Position numbers and translations under genes: made by a program. Shown here piece after piece: positions 1 to 15,000 of a DNA stretch of 64,000 bases. This DNA comes from Bryoerythrophyllum caledonicum. Taxonomy: Eukaryota; Streptophyta; Bryopsida; Pottiales; Pottiaceae. The stretch is from positions 372,001 through 436,000 of the forward strand of contig OZ020525.1 of assembly GCA_963971425.1 (NCBI GenBank). Reading direction: 5' to 3'. The notes beneath the pieces were generated by a model. It was not told the DNA's origin. It saw only the letters and a program-made list of their open reading frames with translations, and made no database searches. The first letter of the stretch is position 1. The number at the start of each line of letters is the position of its first letter.

Positions 1-3000
1 GGTCTGGTTCCTCAAAGTTCGGGCTATGTAATGAAACTGAAAGATCGTGCGTCAGACTATGAGAATCGTTTTTCTCAGTCTGAGATACAGGGACAACCCT
101 CAGTGAAATTGGATGTTTCTCTTTCGAAGCCTATCATCATAATGCCTCGCGGAACTTATAGTACAGAGTAAGTCCAATCTACAGCTGACTATTTCGTTGC
201 GACTCATAAATCCTATTGCAACTATTTTCTTCGTTTTATATTCTTGTGGATGGCCATTATTCATAATCCCGTTGCCCATTTTGTCACGTGAACAGTTTCA
301 TGGAGCTCGATATTCTGCATATCAACATACGTAGCAGCTCGGAGTGGTTTGGCGGGGGAAAAGAGCAGCTTGCAGCCATTCGCTTGGAAACAATCACGCT
401 TGATGTAAATGTTTTTGCCATACATTTCTGAGAATGTAGAAATATTCCTGAGATTGGACTTCCTGGGATACCCATACTAAGATAGTTGTTTGTGAACTTG
501 GCCATGCAGGTTGAAGATGTAAGTCTAACAGTTGGTATTGGAAGCAATGTGGGGACTGAGATATTCGATAAAGCTAGAGGAATTGGCCTGGTAGTCAGAC
601 GATCCTTACGTGATCTTTGGCACAAGGTTCCAGCTATTGAAGCAACAGTCAAGGTGATCCGTTTGACTTGATTTTTCCTTTAAATTTTTTTATAATCGCG
701 CTGTTCTATCCCATTTGGCATCAATAAGCAAAGAATATGTCTAGGGAAAGGTGCTGCTTTACTTATTTATTCTCTACACGTCTTTTCTGGCAGATTAAAG
801 AGCTTCGGGCATCGCTCTCTGACAAGGAATATCAAGTTATCACTGAGTGCATAACAGAGAACATGGCTGAGACACCAGATTTGCCTCCTACTTTGTATGA
901 TAACACGCCGTCTGAGGAGGATAAACCGATTGCAGAGGATGAAGCTCAGAAGCTGGAAGAGGGTGCTGATGGTGCAGATGTTGTTACCGAGGATCCACAA
1001 GCAGAGAATGATCACGGCCAAGACGAGGGTGACTCGACGCCTGAGAAGCCCTACACTACCATCAAAGTTGGTGTCGGAGTCGATCTGGTTGAACTGGGCT
1101 TGTATATTGGTGGGACCAGGGATGCATCTCTTGCGACTCTGCAGGTTAGGCCTTTGTTAAAGGGGTCCTAGATCATTTGAAAGAATAGTGTCTACCCAAC
1201 AGTTTCAATGAGGGCTGAAAATGGAATAATTCTTTGCCTTGTGACATGTCACGGAAGGACACATTGGCTAATTTTTTTTCTGGACCGTGCAGGTGATTGG
1301 CGTGTGGGCATCATACAAATCAAATAATATTGAAGAATCAGTTGTGATGGCATCGCTAGAAAGGTTTAGTCTGAAAGATGAACGTGAAGGAACTGATCCT
1401 GAGATGCAGTACATGATTGGCAACGCTGATGATAAGGCACCGGACACTCTTGAGGGCGACCCTGGTCATGCCCAAAGAAACAAGAAAGAGAAGAATGAAA
1501 AGGACACCGCCGTTGGAACCTCCAGCGCATCACATGGGTGGGGGTATGATTTTTCACCCTTTTTCGTGGATGGTTGGTTCTGGTGCAAATTTTGTAAATT
1601 TTAATGTATTCTTACGTGTTAGGAATAGGCTTTCTGGTCAATAAGACAGGGGAAATGTTTGGTAATATGGCTCCTGAATGATCATGTTGCTCGAACGTGG
1701 GATTGGAGTTCTTGCAAGTAACTAAATCTGTCCATGTTGAAAATGCGCAGTCAAGGATTGACAATGCTTGTGGTCGATGCGAAACTCAGCCCAACTCAAC
1801 AGCAAGTTTCTCTTCGCATTCAGCGGCCCCGTGTAGTGGTTGCTTTTGATTTTCTGCTGGCAGTTGGCGAGTTCTTTGTTCCATCAATGCACGCGATGTT
1901 GGCGGAGAAGGGAGATGAGAATCCTTTGGACATGAAAAATGGGATGTTTCTGAACGACCCTGTATACAAACAAACGGTGAAGGAAATACGAATTTCGCCT
2001 AAGAAACCTCTGGTCGCTGATTACGAAGGCGTGCAAGAATATATTTACAACGGACAAGGAAACACATTGCGGCTTTTAAACCGAAATGATGATGATTTAT
2101 CCGTGTTTTCGCCAGAGGCGTTAATCTTCGTTGGAGATGGAAAGCGACTAATTTTCAGGAATGTGATTATTCAGGTATTTCTCCAGCGTTTTGTGAATCT
2201 TTTCATATACTAGTGTGTTTTAATGAAATAAGGCTGCATGTTTAGTTATATCTTAGCGTTTGAGTTAAACAATACCGATGAGTACTCCGCTGGACTGTCT
2301 TCTGAGTATACCTGTTATTCTCCGGACCATATTTATGGCAGAACGGCGACTACTTGGATTCGTCAGTTTATCTTGGTAGCAGTAGTAGCTATTCAGCATC
2401 TCGGGACGATGGAGTATTTATGGAAGGACCTGCTGAGGAGTCTGATACTTCGAGCACTATATCGTCGCCGGCAGCAGATAAGAAGGAAACCAAGAAAGAA
2501 GAGGCTGACAAACCTCCTGTGGAGATTCTCTTTGACTTGCAGGTATTATACCTATTTTCAAAACTAGAACATATGTCTCAGCCTTTTTTTATGTTTGTTA
2601 ACCGACATAACTAGGGAATAAATTTATAGTACGGTTCTCTGCAATTGGCATCTGTTTCTGAACACTGTATTTGACTCCATGAAGTAATGTTTGGCGTTTG
2701 AGCCAACTGACAGACTGTATTTGTATACTAGGCGATTGGTCCGGAGCTCACTCTTTATGACAGTATCAATCGACCATCCGGAGCTCTAGTCCTTCCCGAG
2801 AGGTACCTTCGAGCGAGGATGAATGTTTTTGCCAGGTAACTATTCAATTTCCGTCCTTGAACTTTCGTTTTTGTTCAGCTATATTAAAAGGCATGAGTTG
2901 TTTGGTAGCTTGTGAGATTGTATGAAGTTATTATTTAAGTTCTTAAAGAGTGATATCCTTTTCGAGTATAAATTTCGTGAATATTGCCGAATGCTTATGC

Positions 3001-6000
3001 AGATTTTCCATGAAGGGAGATGATATGGATCTGACAGCCAACTTAAACGGTCTGACGGTTGAATCAACAAGTGGCGTAAATGTCTTGGAGCCCTTCGATG
3101 CCTATGTGACCTATTCACAAGTGACAGGGAAACAGAACATCCATGTGCGCATGACAGAGATTAACACTAATTTCTCTTTCAGTATTCTCCAGCTCATTTT
3201 ACACCTCCAGGATGATGTAATGTCCATCATGCGTATTACATCCGAGCAGATTACAGTGGAATGCTCGGAGTTCGAAAAGATATGGGCAGATGATGGTAAG
3301 ATTGCGACTCCACCAGTTTAAGTTCTCAATTCTAGTTCTCTATTTTCTTCTGAGAGATCTTCAAATGATACTATGCTTCAATGTTCAATTTGTTCTCTAT
3401 CTCACGGTGGTGTCTTCTCTGGTGATTTCCAAATGGTAACTCTGAATTGAACCGTGATGTGCCTGCCAAGCAGACTCTGATATTGCAGCCGGTGGATCGC
3501 ATCTTGCTTTTTGGCGACCTCGACCACCACCTGGGTTTGCAGTGCTTGGCGATTGTGTAACACCCTTGTACGTCATTCATTTGAGACCGAATTTGAGTAT
3601 TTTCATGTGCAATGTCCTAGTGCGTTTCTGTGTTGTCTGCGTATGGAACAGCCTTATTAATTCACGTTGCGTACGGAACAGCCTTAATTAATTCACGTTT
3701 GTTATTGTTGTAGGAATGAGCCACCGGCAAAAGGCGTACTGACGGTTAATATGGCTTTAGTACGATCGAAGAGACCTACTGGATTTGAATGTGTATGGTC
3801 ATCCGACGACCTTGTTTCTAAGGGTTCCCTGAAGTCTACCGCAGATGGGAAGTCCTTCCAATCGACTGAACGCAGTAGTAAACAAGAATTGGATAATGCC
3901 TCGACTGGCACATCTGCTGCCGAAGAAGATGGAGAGGAACGAGGGTGCTGTGTCTGGTTACCAATTCCACCTGAAGGTTATGTGGCCATGGGTTGTATCG
4001 TTTGGAAAGGACAAGAAGAGCCTCCGAAGTCAGCAGCTCTTTGCGTTTTGGCTGCACTTGTTTCACCATGTTCCATGCGAGACTGTATCAATATTAAGGG
4101 ACACCAGAGGTGAATTCGATTTTCCCAGCAGCATTTTACAAGACCCTAATTTTAGGAACTGTTTGTGTGGGATCAGTCTTCGCAGAAAATTTTACTGTCC
4201 ACACCCGACTCTTATCTAAAGCTCTTATGTATTGGATTGCAGGACAAACGACATGGATTCTCAAAAGAAATGGGCATTTTGGCGAGCAGATAATTCGATT
4301 GGATCTTTCCTTCTGCAAATCGATCCCAAGGAATTGGTTCCACCCCAGGCCCATGCCCTCCGTCTTGCTATTGCAAATTATGGGCTATTTACTGTTAATG
4401 AGACAGTTCCAGGCTCAGATAATCCACAGACAAGACTGTCGCAATCGTTGTCGGCTATTGGTAAGTCGCTAACGAATAGAATCATTGATCTAACATAATT
4501 TGTGTCCAGTTTTGAATCTGTATCGTCACACTCAGGGTGGCTCAGTCTAATTGTGACCTTTTATTTTAGAAGAATATATTTTTGCGTGATCATCAGTTGC
4601 TGTATATTGTTTTTCATATCTCAAACTATCTAGGCTGGAGATAGAAGGCACTGTGTTTTCATAGTGTAGGTGCAGATATGAGTAAGTCTTCCTTTCTCTG
4701 AAAATGCACCGTCATGGCAGGTGAAGAAGATGCCGACACAACTGGGTTATTGACAGCGGTAGTCTCATCAGGTAGGATATACGAGAACGTGGGAAGATTC
4801 AAGTTGGTCTGGTGGGATAAAGGAAGTAGATCCCACGATGGGATCTCCATATGGCGGCCCATTGTGCCTCCCGACTGTGCAATGCTGGGAGACATAGCCG
4901 TGAAAGGGTAAATCCTTTGCCATTCATGTCGAATAAGTTTGGCGTCTTGTTTTAATACCAACCATGCACCATCTTTAACACGTTTCTGCGTTTTGTATGC
5001 AGATATGAGCCTCCAAGTACAGGTCTAGTGCTCCGTGACACAGAAGAGGGTGGCTTGATTAGGAAGCCCGAACGATTTCAAGAGTTGGCTCATGTATCTA
5101 AACAGAGGCATTTGGACGGTGTTTACTTCTGGATCCCAGTTCCTCCCCCAGGGTATTCAGTTCTTGGGTGCATAGCAGGCAAGAGCTCGAGTCCTGATAA
5201 GGACGTGATGGAGAACATCCGTTGTGTGCGGGATGACCTCGTCAGCAGCGCTAATTTTGCAGAATCTAGTCTCTGGACCACCAGGTCATTGAAAGCGAAT
5301 CAGCAACACCTCAGTATCTGGCCAGTTGAAAACGAGGTGCGGGAATGTTTTAGTATATGATTTTTAGCATTTAAGAATTCCATAAAAGAATGCAGTCAAT
5401 ATAAATCACCTCTTTATTTGTTTTCCTCACTTTTTACATTGTTCGTGTGTTGCAGGCAAACACCTTCTTTGTTAAGCCTGGAAGCTATGGAAGTCCCTCG
5501 CCTCAGAGTGCTCTTGGTTTGGCCGATCTGAGAAGACAATCACAGCCGGACAACCTGACTGTGGCTATGGAAGTCAAAAGTGTCTCTGCTACTATTTATG
5601 ACGATTTTGGTGGCTTTGTGAGTCCATTTCGTTGTGCTTAGTGATATCATGCTGGGATGAAAACTGAAAAAATGTTAATTATATGATCGGTATGCACAGA
5701 GTTGTGGTTTTATATTCTGTTGAAATTTGTATCTTACATGAAGGTATAGCCAAGGTAAACATCTTACAATCATCTGTTTCCGAGTACAGATGGCACCGCT
5801 GTTGGACTTGTCAGTTACCGGTCTACAGGCGATCTTGCATGGACGTATGGAGGCATTTAGCACCGTCATCAATTTCTCTTTGACATCCACTACATACAAC
5901 AGCAAGTTTGATGTTTGGGAGCCACTCATAGAGCCTTGCGATGCATTTGTCAGGTGCGTAACTTCAAATTTGAAATGTAATCTTGTTTATTAATTTCGTT

Positions 6001-9000
6001 TTTGGCCCTTGACTCTCGCTCCATCTTGGAACCAGAATCACACGAATCAAACAGCTGCGCCATGGAGATGAACCATGTTGGCCATAAGCTCATATAATTT
6101 AACTACTTGTTTTGGACACGTAAGCTTTAGACTAAGTGGGATTCTTGTAATGGGTGACTCAGATACGAGTTCGAAAGTGACCCGCAAGACAAAGTTCGAC
6201 CGACAGTCTCGAAAGTCCTTGTCAACACTCAGAGTGACTTCAATGTTAATATTTCTGTTGCGAATGCGAACATGTTGTTGGAAGCGTACTCAAGTTGGAT
6301 GAACTTGAGCAAGCTTGAAGCATCCTGTAAAAAGCAGGAGCTGCAGGTAATTTTTAAACCAACTTTGCACTCAATGAAATATGTGGTGGCCTGTTGTCTT
6401 GCTCGCATCCGTTAAAATGTACAATTTCGAATAAAGATAACCACATAGGTTATGTTTATTTTTTGTTCCTAACCACCTAGTTTTGTTTACCTTACGAAGT
6501 GCTGGTCTAGGTCGAATTTTTCATTGCTCAAGAAGCCGATTACCCTGGACATTGTACAGGATAAAAGTGCAAGTTCGGAGAATCTCAGTCGAAGACTTTC
6601 TAGACTCAGTACAGATGTGTCTATGGGCAAGAAAGGAAATAAGAATTCTTCTATCATGGCCCACAACGAGATAGGAGAACAACTCTGGCTGAGAACAGTT
6701 GAAGGAAGTGGCAAATTTCAAGTGTCATCATTACCATCAAATGGGACTGCCACCATTAAGTTGCCCATCACTCGCTGCATTCAAGACACAAGTCACACTG
6801 AGATGGCGCAAGGGCGGTCTGGAAAATTTTTGGCCATCAGAATTGGTGACGCTGAGGTAAAAGTTCGGCTTCGCTCGATTGTCTTGGTCAGTTAAGAATG
6901 ATGAAGATTATTCGTAGTACCTCGTACTACGTTCAGTTATCAAAGTTGTCGTAAACGAGTTAACCCCTAAAATTCTTTGCGATTTTCTTGTCAAAAACAC
7001 TTCAAAACTACATATTCTAGTAAACGAGAAGGTAAGAGTTAAAAAAATCTTCCATTACTATTTTTAACCGTAAGATCTTAATTTAGAATATGACAAAAAC
7101 AAGTGGTAATTTTCTCAAATTTTTTCACCATATGAATTAGAAGATTATAGTATTTGAAATGAAAAACATAGTCATTTTGGGACCATTCAAAACAGGATCA
7201 ACACACTATGTTTCCTCATGAAAAAATATCTCTTGCATCTTTTCTTTTGAGGAGATTTTACCAAATAAAAATAGACCATATAAGCTATACTTTCCCCAAA
7301 TTTCAAATGAAATAATAGTGTGTAGCATTCTCAAATTAGTATTGCAAGTAGAAGGGATTTAAAACTTGCTTATTTGCATTTTATTTTTTTGTAAATTGTG
7401 GATCTTGAAAATTCGAAATCCAAACGGTGAAATCGAAGTTTCATACTCCTTTTCAAAGTAGAAAAAATTAAAAGTACAAAAAAACAAAATCTCTATCTTT
7501 TATATGGCAAAGAAGAATTTTTTTTGGCACCTTGCCCGAAAAGGTGTGAGAACTTTGATTCTCTTTTAAAAAAAGACAAAAATTCCAAAAGTAGTTTTTT
7601 TTTCAAAATCACCAAATAGTATAATATTAGCTTCTTGTTAAAAAAAAATCATAAATAATGGAGTGTTTTCGCTATGTTGCCCGAGGTGCCCGACGAGTAG
7701 GAATTTTTACTTTGGGCATCATATCTTTTTTTCCCAATGTCCAAATGATGAATAAATTAGATCCCCATGAAGCTCTAATATTACCACACCTTCAAAAAAA
7801 GTTTCAATAAAATATATCTAAAATTGACATCATAGGAACCTGCCCAAATTCTCAAAAAACCCGTTTTGGGACAATTGTCTTTTAGGGGTTAAGTTCCTTC
7901 ATTATCGAACCATTAAATAGTTTATCAGCAACTGTTTCATACTTCAATGTTCTCATAACTATGTCTGGGCTACAGTTGCCGCAGGATCATGGCATCGGAG
8001 GGAGAGAGTACATGGCAGCAGTTCGTATGGTTCCTGTAAATGCTGCAATCGACAGCAGACAACTACATTTCCAGAGTGCTCGTACTCGATGTGTGAACCC
8101 AAACGAAGACAATGGTACTCAAGTGCGAGTTTTCTGGGATGAGGTTTTTGTATTTGAAGTTAAATCAGGGGTATGTCTACCAGCTCATTTTATTGGCATT
8201 CCTTTTGGATGTATAGGGATGATTATCTGGAACTTAGTACGTTTTTCTTTTCATAAAGATTTTTTTATGTTTGTTGTAGATTATAGTAGAGCATTTATTA
8301 TGTTGTTTTCCTATTATGAAGATATGAGCATGTGAGGCTGAATTAACTTGTCATGCAGGAAGTACATCGTATTGAAATTGTGGTGACTGACCTTGCGAAA
8401 GGTACATTTACTTTGAAATTGCGCGGTCTGTTGTTGTGGATAGTTGTTTAAGTCTATGGAATTGATATCAAACCTTGTTTAGGCAAGATTTTAAATAGTT
8501 GAAAATGCAATTATGTTGTGTATCGTTTTATATACTTATAATTTTCCTAATACGGTTGTTGTCATTCATTTCGATCGCTGGCAGGATCTCCTGTTGGATA
8601 TTGCACATTTGAGCTGACGGATAAGAAGAAGACTGGACTGAGAGAAGACAGAGGTGAACTCGCTGGTTCGAGTTCTCTTGCACTAAGATCTGAAACTCTT
8701 TATCCACCTAAAAAGGCAGAGGTAAATTGCACTCTATAGAATCCTGCTTTGTTCTGTGCGCCGAGAGTTGAAGGCTTGGACATTGAGGTCAGCTTATAGT
8801 TGCAGAACTCGTTCTGAGGTTGTTGACGAGTACTTCATGTGAAAATACTCTCAGCTCTTAGCTCACGAGTAGGTCATACTACATGAATGATTTCTCGACA
8901 AATCAGCTGTGCGTTTTTAAAAATTCCCTTATTTGTGAGTTTATCATTCTTCACGGCTCTATACTTCAGCCAGATCATGAATATTAACGTTTGAAAAGCA

Positions 9001-12000
9001 TCATGATAATTGCAGGATACTGCTGATTCGCAAATTGAAGATGGTGCAAACGGTCACATTAAGCTGGCTACACATTTTTTTTCCGTTTATGGAGAGGAAG
9101 ACGATGAAGACTCTGAAGAGACAGATTCTCAGCAAAGCGCTGGCTCTCAGAAGTTTGGCGCAATTGAAGTATCTGTCACCAGAAATGGACCTTGGTCCCC
9201 AGTGAGATTAAATTATGGACTTGGTCCAGCACCCTGGCACTTGGGAAGGGATCACTTGGCTAGTGAAATGGTTGTCCACGAAGGAGTGAAACATCTCTTT
9301 ATCCGGACTCTGGTGACGCTCACCAACGATTCGGAATACTATCTTGAAGCTCGTCTGTGCCCTGATTTTCTTGTGGATCAAAAAACGGAGGAAAATGAAT
9401 TGGGTACCGATCATTCAGACAATTCTGTGGAAGAAGAAATCTTTGAGAACCAGAGAAGTCAATCTGGAAATGGCTGGGGTCATTCGTTATTGCCAACAGA
9501 CCCAGGTCATTGGTGCAGACGAGACCTGTCCGGGTCCTCGAAGGTAAAGATTTTGATCTTTTCAATGACCATGTAGTTAAAATTACTGTAATAGTGACAT
9601 TCAGTCAAGGCTTTACGTAAGTCATTCACGTCAAACATGGTTTTGAACTTTAGAACGGTCATCTTGTTAGGACAAATTATTGTTTAGATCCATATATTTT
9701 TTAGGAACCGGTTAGTTTGTCCGTACACCCTGTAGACTGATATTTATGCTCTCTAGTCTCCTTGATCTCAATAGATACGTGTCGTGCAGGATTTCCCTGA
9801 GATTCCGCTTCCAGAGAGTTGGGTCTGGATGACCGACTGGCGACTCGACAGAACCGGAGCAGTTGATGATAATGGATGGACCTACGCAAATGACTTCAGT
9901 GCGCTGAAGGGCTGGCCTCCATCTACTGGTAGTAACTATGAAAAAGGTTATATGTCTGTAAGACGACGTCGGTGGACGCGTTCAAGACAACGCAAGGATA
10001 GTTCCAAGAATTTGGTGATCTCGCTTGGAGCTTTAGAGCCTCACTCCACTGCTGCCTGCCCAATTGAAAGTCTACGGCCAGGTGGACCAGATTATGTTGT
10101 TCAGGTATGGATTTTTAGCCGCAATCATGTTTCACAGTGCATGAAATTCCTCCAGGGTGGTGGTTTGTTTAAGCCCACTAGTGTCTCCTTGAACTTCCTG
10201 GAGAAGCTCTGTGTTCACATCCACGACTTAAAACGGGATAATTTTAATTGTCGAGAATCCTCTCAGCTGTAGCTCAGATAGCTCTGAACTTTTTTATTAA
10301 CTTTTCTACCGTTAACTCGTTCTCGCCAAAGCTAACGTCCAATGGAAACGCTACTTTTTGCAGTTGAGGCCTCGTGCGGAATCAGTTAACCCGGGCGTGG
10401 CATGTAATTGGAGCTCGGTTGCATCATACAAATGGAAGACTGATCCAGGAAGGGGTAGGCAACCTTCAAAGGAGCTCCGCATTCGAGGGCTTCAGAATGC
10501 CGAGGAGCTTCTAAACTGTTCTGTTGTGGCAAGCACCAGCAACATTGATAATAAAAATGTCTGGCTCTGTCTCCAATGCAAGTCCAATCAGGTTGGAAAA
10601 AGCAGTCAGCTGAATCCCATTGAGGACTGGAGCTTGGTCATCTCTGCACCACTGGAACTCACGAACTTCTTACCAGTAGCATGCAAATATACTGTCTCAG
10701 AAAATGCCACTAGAAATGGACTTACGGAACTGCAGAGTGGGATGGTTAATCCTGGGGAGTCAAAGGCTATCTTCGTTGCTGATCTGCGAAAAGCTCTCTT
10801 TCTAAAGTGGATTCCAGAGGGTGGCTGGCAACCCCAGGGGGTAAGCATTGTCTCTTTTATTTAACTGTTACTGTCTTGTTTTAGAAAACCCGTCACCTAG
10901 AAGCTTGCATGGATTGAGATCCCCGAACTAGAACGAGTCTGAGTCTGTTTTTGTTACCAGATTAGTAGTCATTCTGAATTCGTTCAGATCCAGTTTCAAA
11001 GTGTTATACTGACTGTCTGTGCACAAATGGGCTTGTGTTTTGAAGGATGACGTCTTGATCTCACAGCCAGGAAAGGAACCGGCAAAGGGAGTGATCGTCA
11101 CAAATGGAGTGAGGTATATAATCTACCTCACTTTCCTTATTCTTCTGTCATCTTTGAGAGCAAATTAGACCGTCTTTTTTTTAATTCATGATTTGTAGAG
11201 GTTTCGGGTGCCTGGAACCTGATTTGATTCAATTTTGTAGCATAAATTCATTCAACTGCGATTTCTCTAGTTTGAACTGCTGTCATACTGTTGTGTATAG
11301 CCACCCTCTCTTTTATTTGGATTGCAGTTCATGTTATCGTGCTTGTAGTCATTTGGAAGGGGGATCTTTCACATTTGAATTTGCACGTGAATGGTCGCAT
11401 TTGAATTTTATTTTACAGAGTGATTAATGTACAATGAATATTGCAGGGATTTGGCCATTCACATGCAATACGACAACGGTGGAAACAAGGACATATCGGC
11501 TAGAGTTATTCAGTTCTATGTCCCATGTTGGTTGGATAGTGCTGGTTGTCCTTCTTTGAAATACAAGTTGGTATGTGTCGAGAGTCGCGGTCATAAGAAG
11601 AAGAGCGAGAAAAGTTGGCTGAGTAAGAAGTCTATGGAGCAGATTGATGAAGAGGACATGCATCAGTACCCAACCATGATTTCCCATTTCGACTGCCAGA
11701 CGATGGGACTAGCGGTAGCTATGTCAGGATCCGAGAACACACAATTTGGTCCTGTTACACCCTTGGATCCCTTGGATGGTCCCGTAAGTCACCAACCATC
11801 TGTAAGAAAGAACCTCAAATTGGAAAAGGAGGGTGGGATTTATGAAGATTAGAATAGTAGAACCTATCAATACACTGAAAAAACTTGTCACTGTTACACC
11901 CTTGTGTTTAGATGAAAGTTCGACCCAATTTTGTAGGACCTATCAGTGAAATGTCTAGGTTGTGAGGGCTAATCTGAAGTGTGATTTACTGGTTTATGTC

Positions 12001-15000
12001 GTGTTGTGCAGGACGGGGCTGTAGATCTTCGAGTTGTTGACAACAAAAATTCCCACTTCAGATTCCTTGTTTCAACAGAATCACATCCAAATGGGTTTGC
12101 ACAAACACAAGTACGTATTACCTGGTTTTAACAATTTACTGAAAGAGGGAAAATTTTAGTTGCATCTTCAAATTGAATGATTGGTCTCCTAATTCACTTG
12201 ACGTTTTGAATGGTAAAAGGTCGTTCGTTTACGCCCTTACACATTGTTCACAAATCGGCTTGGACTACCTCTGGAGCTGAGGCAAGCGGGAGTGGACCAA
12301 TCGATTACTTTGCATCCTTGGGACTGGCGAACTACATTTTCGTTCCCAGCGATCCAGGAGCCTCTTCAATTGCAGGTGAATGAAAGATCTTCTCTTTGAA
12401 TTGAAAAATAATATGTAGTCTTATCATTTCATCATCTTAATCCTCACATACAGGCATCGCCAGTGTACTTATGCGTTGTCGTATGTAAATTCAAGATAGT
12501 GGTATAGATTGAATTTATCTTCAATCTGTGTATAAGTGTGGTGAGAAGGACCTAAAAATGAGGAATCGAAGTGCGAAACCGGTACTTTAACATTATTCAA
12601 TGAATATTACGCTGCACAATATAGCCTAAATAAGACTTTAAAATGCGCTGTTGGTCGGCATTGAGTTTTTTCCATGAATGTCTTATTTTCTAATGATATT
12701 ATCTGTCGCAGATTCGACTGGAAGGATCAGAATGGTCGTTCCCATTTGCTATTGATCGTGAAGACATTCTGGACATAAGTGTGCGCCATGGTAACGAGAG
12801 GCAATCGGTCAGGCTTGATGTCCGGGGCCATGACAATGGATCTCGGTTTATGGCTATCTTCCAGTTGGGCTCCTTCCGAGGTCCTTACAGGTACGTGTAG
12901 GCCTTTCTTCTGAAACTGGATCCAAATAATCTTCTATTGTATCATTTACCGTCTCTAGTCCTTGGCACCACAGCAGGTCCACTTCCCGATTTTTACTCAC
13001 TGTTGCATATTACTGTTGCATTTCACTGTTTGAGCAACTGGAGATGCATAAACTTACACTAAACATGAAAATTACTTGTTCCTGGTTTTTGCAGGATTGA
13101 AAATAGAACGGGTCGTGTACGAATCAAGTATCGACAGGTAGGTTTAGACGAAAATGCTTGGCGAATTGTGAAACCGCATTCCTCGGCCACCTTTGCATGG
13201 GAAAATCTTCTAGGCGAAAAGCTTTTGGAGGTGATCGACGACGGAGGAGATGCCTCTCGCAGTGCTAAAATTGATGTTGGAGAAAAGGGTGATCATTCTA
13301 TGATTTACGGGAACTCTGGCGCCAATATCTGCGTTCGGGTATGAAATTCTTGATTCGGTTTCTATTCTTTTACAGCCTAAGCTATGAATCCATCAATGGA
13401 ATATGGTGTGTATTGTTGTAAACTGAACTTGTTGCAAACACGTATCAAGATTCAGAATGCTTGCATCGGTGAATTTTGGTCAGGAACTGACCAGCGAACC
13501 GTAATATTTGTATGATGTGTGCTTGCTGATTATTCCTTCCACCAATATGACTTGCATTTGTACCTTGACATGAGCTGTTCTATTTTCAGGTGTTAGATGC
13601 TCCAGAATCCAAAGTAGTGAGGTTTTTTGACCCAGAAATGAAGGTTCAAACCATAGAAAAAAATGGTAGAGATGACGAAATCGAACAAGCAGTTCCAACT
13701 CAAGGTGCAACGGAACCCATGCAAGATGAGCAAGAGAGACGGCCTGAGGCTCCATCCCAAATGCAGATCACCTTGGGCGTTGGAAAATTTGGTCTGTCAA
13801 TTGTTGACCAGCAGCCACGAGAATTAGTTTTTCTGATTATGCAAAAGGTGGACGTTGTCTATGCAACTGGGCTCGGTGAAAACGTTAGCCGGTAAGTGCA
13901 GGATTTCGACTCCATCACTTTTATGAGACAGAAGTCGTTTCTTCTAAACACTCTTCTCTTTTTCTACACTCATTGTGTGCTCTGGTCTTTTGAGGTGGTG
14001 CAGGTTCACAGTGATGGTTGGATACATGCAAGCAGACAATCAGCTTCCTCTGACACCTATGCCCGTTCTACTAGCTCCTGAGCTACAGGAAGGTGAGGAC
14101 TTCGTCATCAAGGGGATTGCATCCATGAAGGCAGAGACTAATGAAGCGGTCCAAGTCTACCCATACTTGGGTTTGAAGGTGAGTTGCTCTGTTGATCATT
14201 TCGATCGCCCATCAACAGCTGATATTGGTCTTGAAAATGATATTTTTAGGTCAAGACTTTAATCGACACCTCTCTACATATTCAAGGTCTTTTGATAGTA
14301 GATACTTTGCGCCTATATTCGAATTTTATCTCTCGGATAAGTTATCGGGTTAGCAGAGCTTATCTATCAAAATCTTTAGAGTTGTTTTGTGGTGCCCCTG
14401 CACATGGGATTAGCTGCGATATTGAAGCGACCGGAAATGTTTTTGCAGTTAACTGGGAGCGCATGGCGTATCAATGTACACGAAGCATTAATATGGGCGT
14501 TTCTGGAGATGTACAACAGTCTGCATCTTGATCGCCTTGCATCTGACTCGGAAGTTGTTCAAGTGGACCCAGAGATTCGCTTAGAGTATGCTATCTTTTC
14601 CTTCTCTTTGATTCTTGACAATGGCTGCTACCCGTGTTCTGCATCTAGTATGGCGATGCATGTTATTCTGCACTTCTCGTGTCATGTGCAGTTATTATCC
14701 TTATTAATCAACCAAGATACAGTGGTCTGAAGGATTGTAAGCTTGTATAACTTTTCGGTTACCCAACCAAGTATTCTGTTATTATGTTCGTTCATACTGG
14801 AGGTCAAGAAGCCAGGTTTAGACTATTTTTTTGTTACTTGCAGGACACTGGATCTGAGTGAAGTGAAATTAAAGATCTCAGTGGAAACAAGTCCAGATCA
14901 GCGGCCACAGGGAAAATTAGGCATCTGGGGTCCAGCTGTTACCACTTTAGGCAACATCTCCAAAATGCCGGTCAGTATTTCCATCAGCGACGATGCCTTG

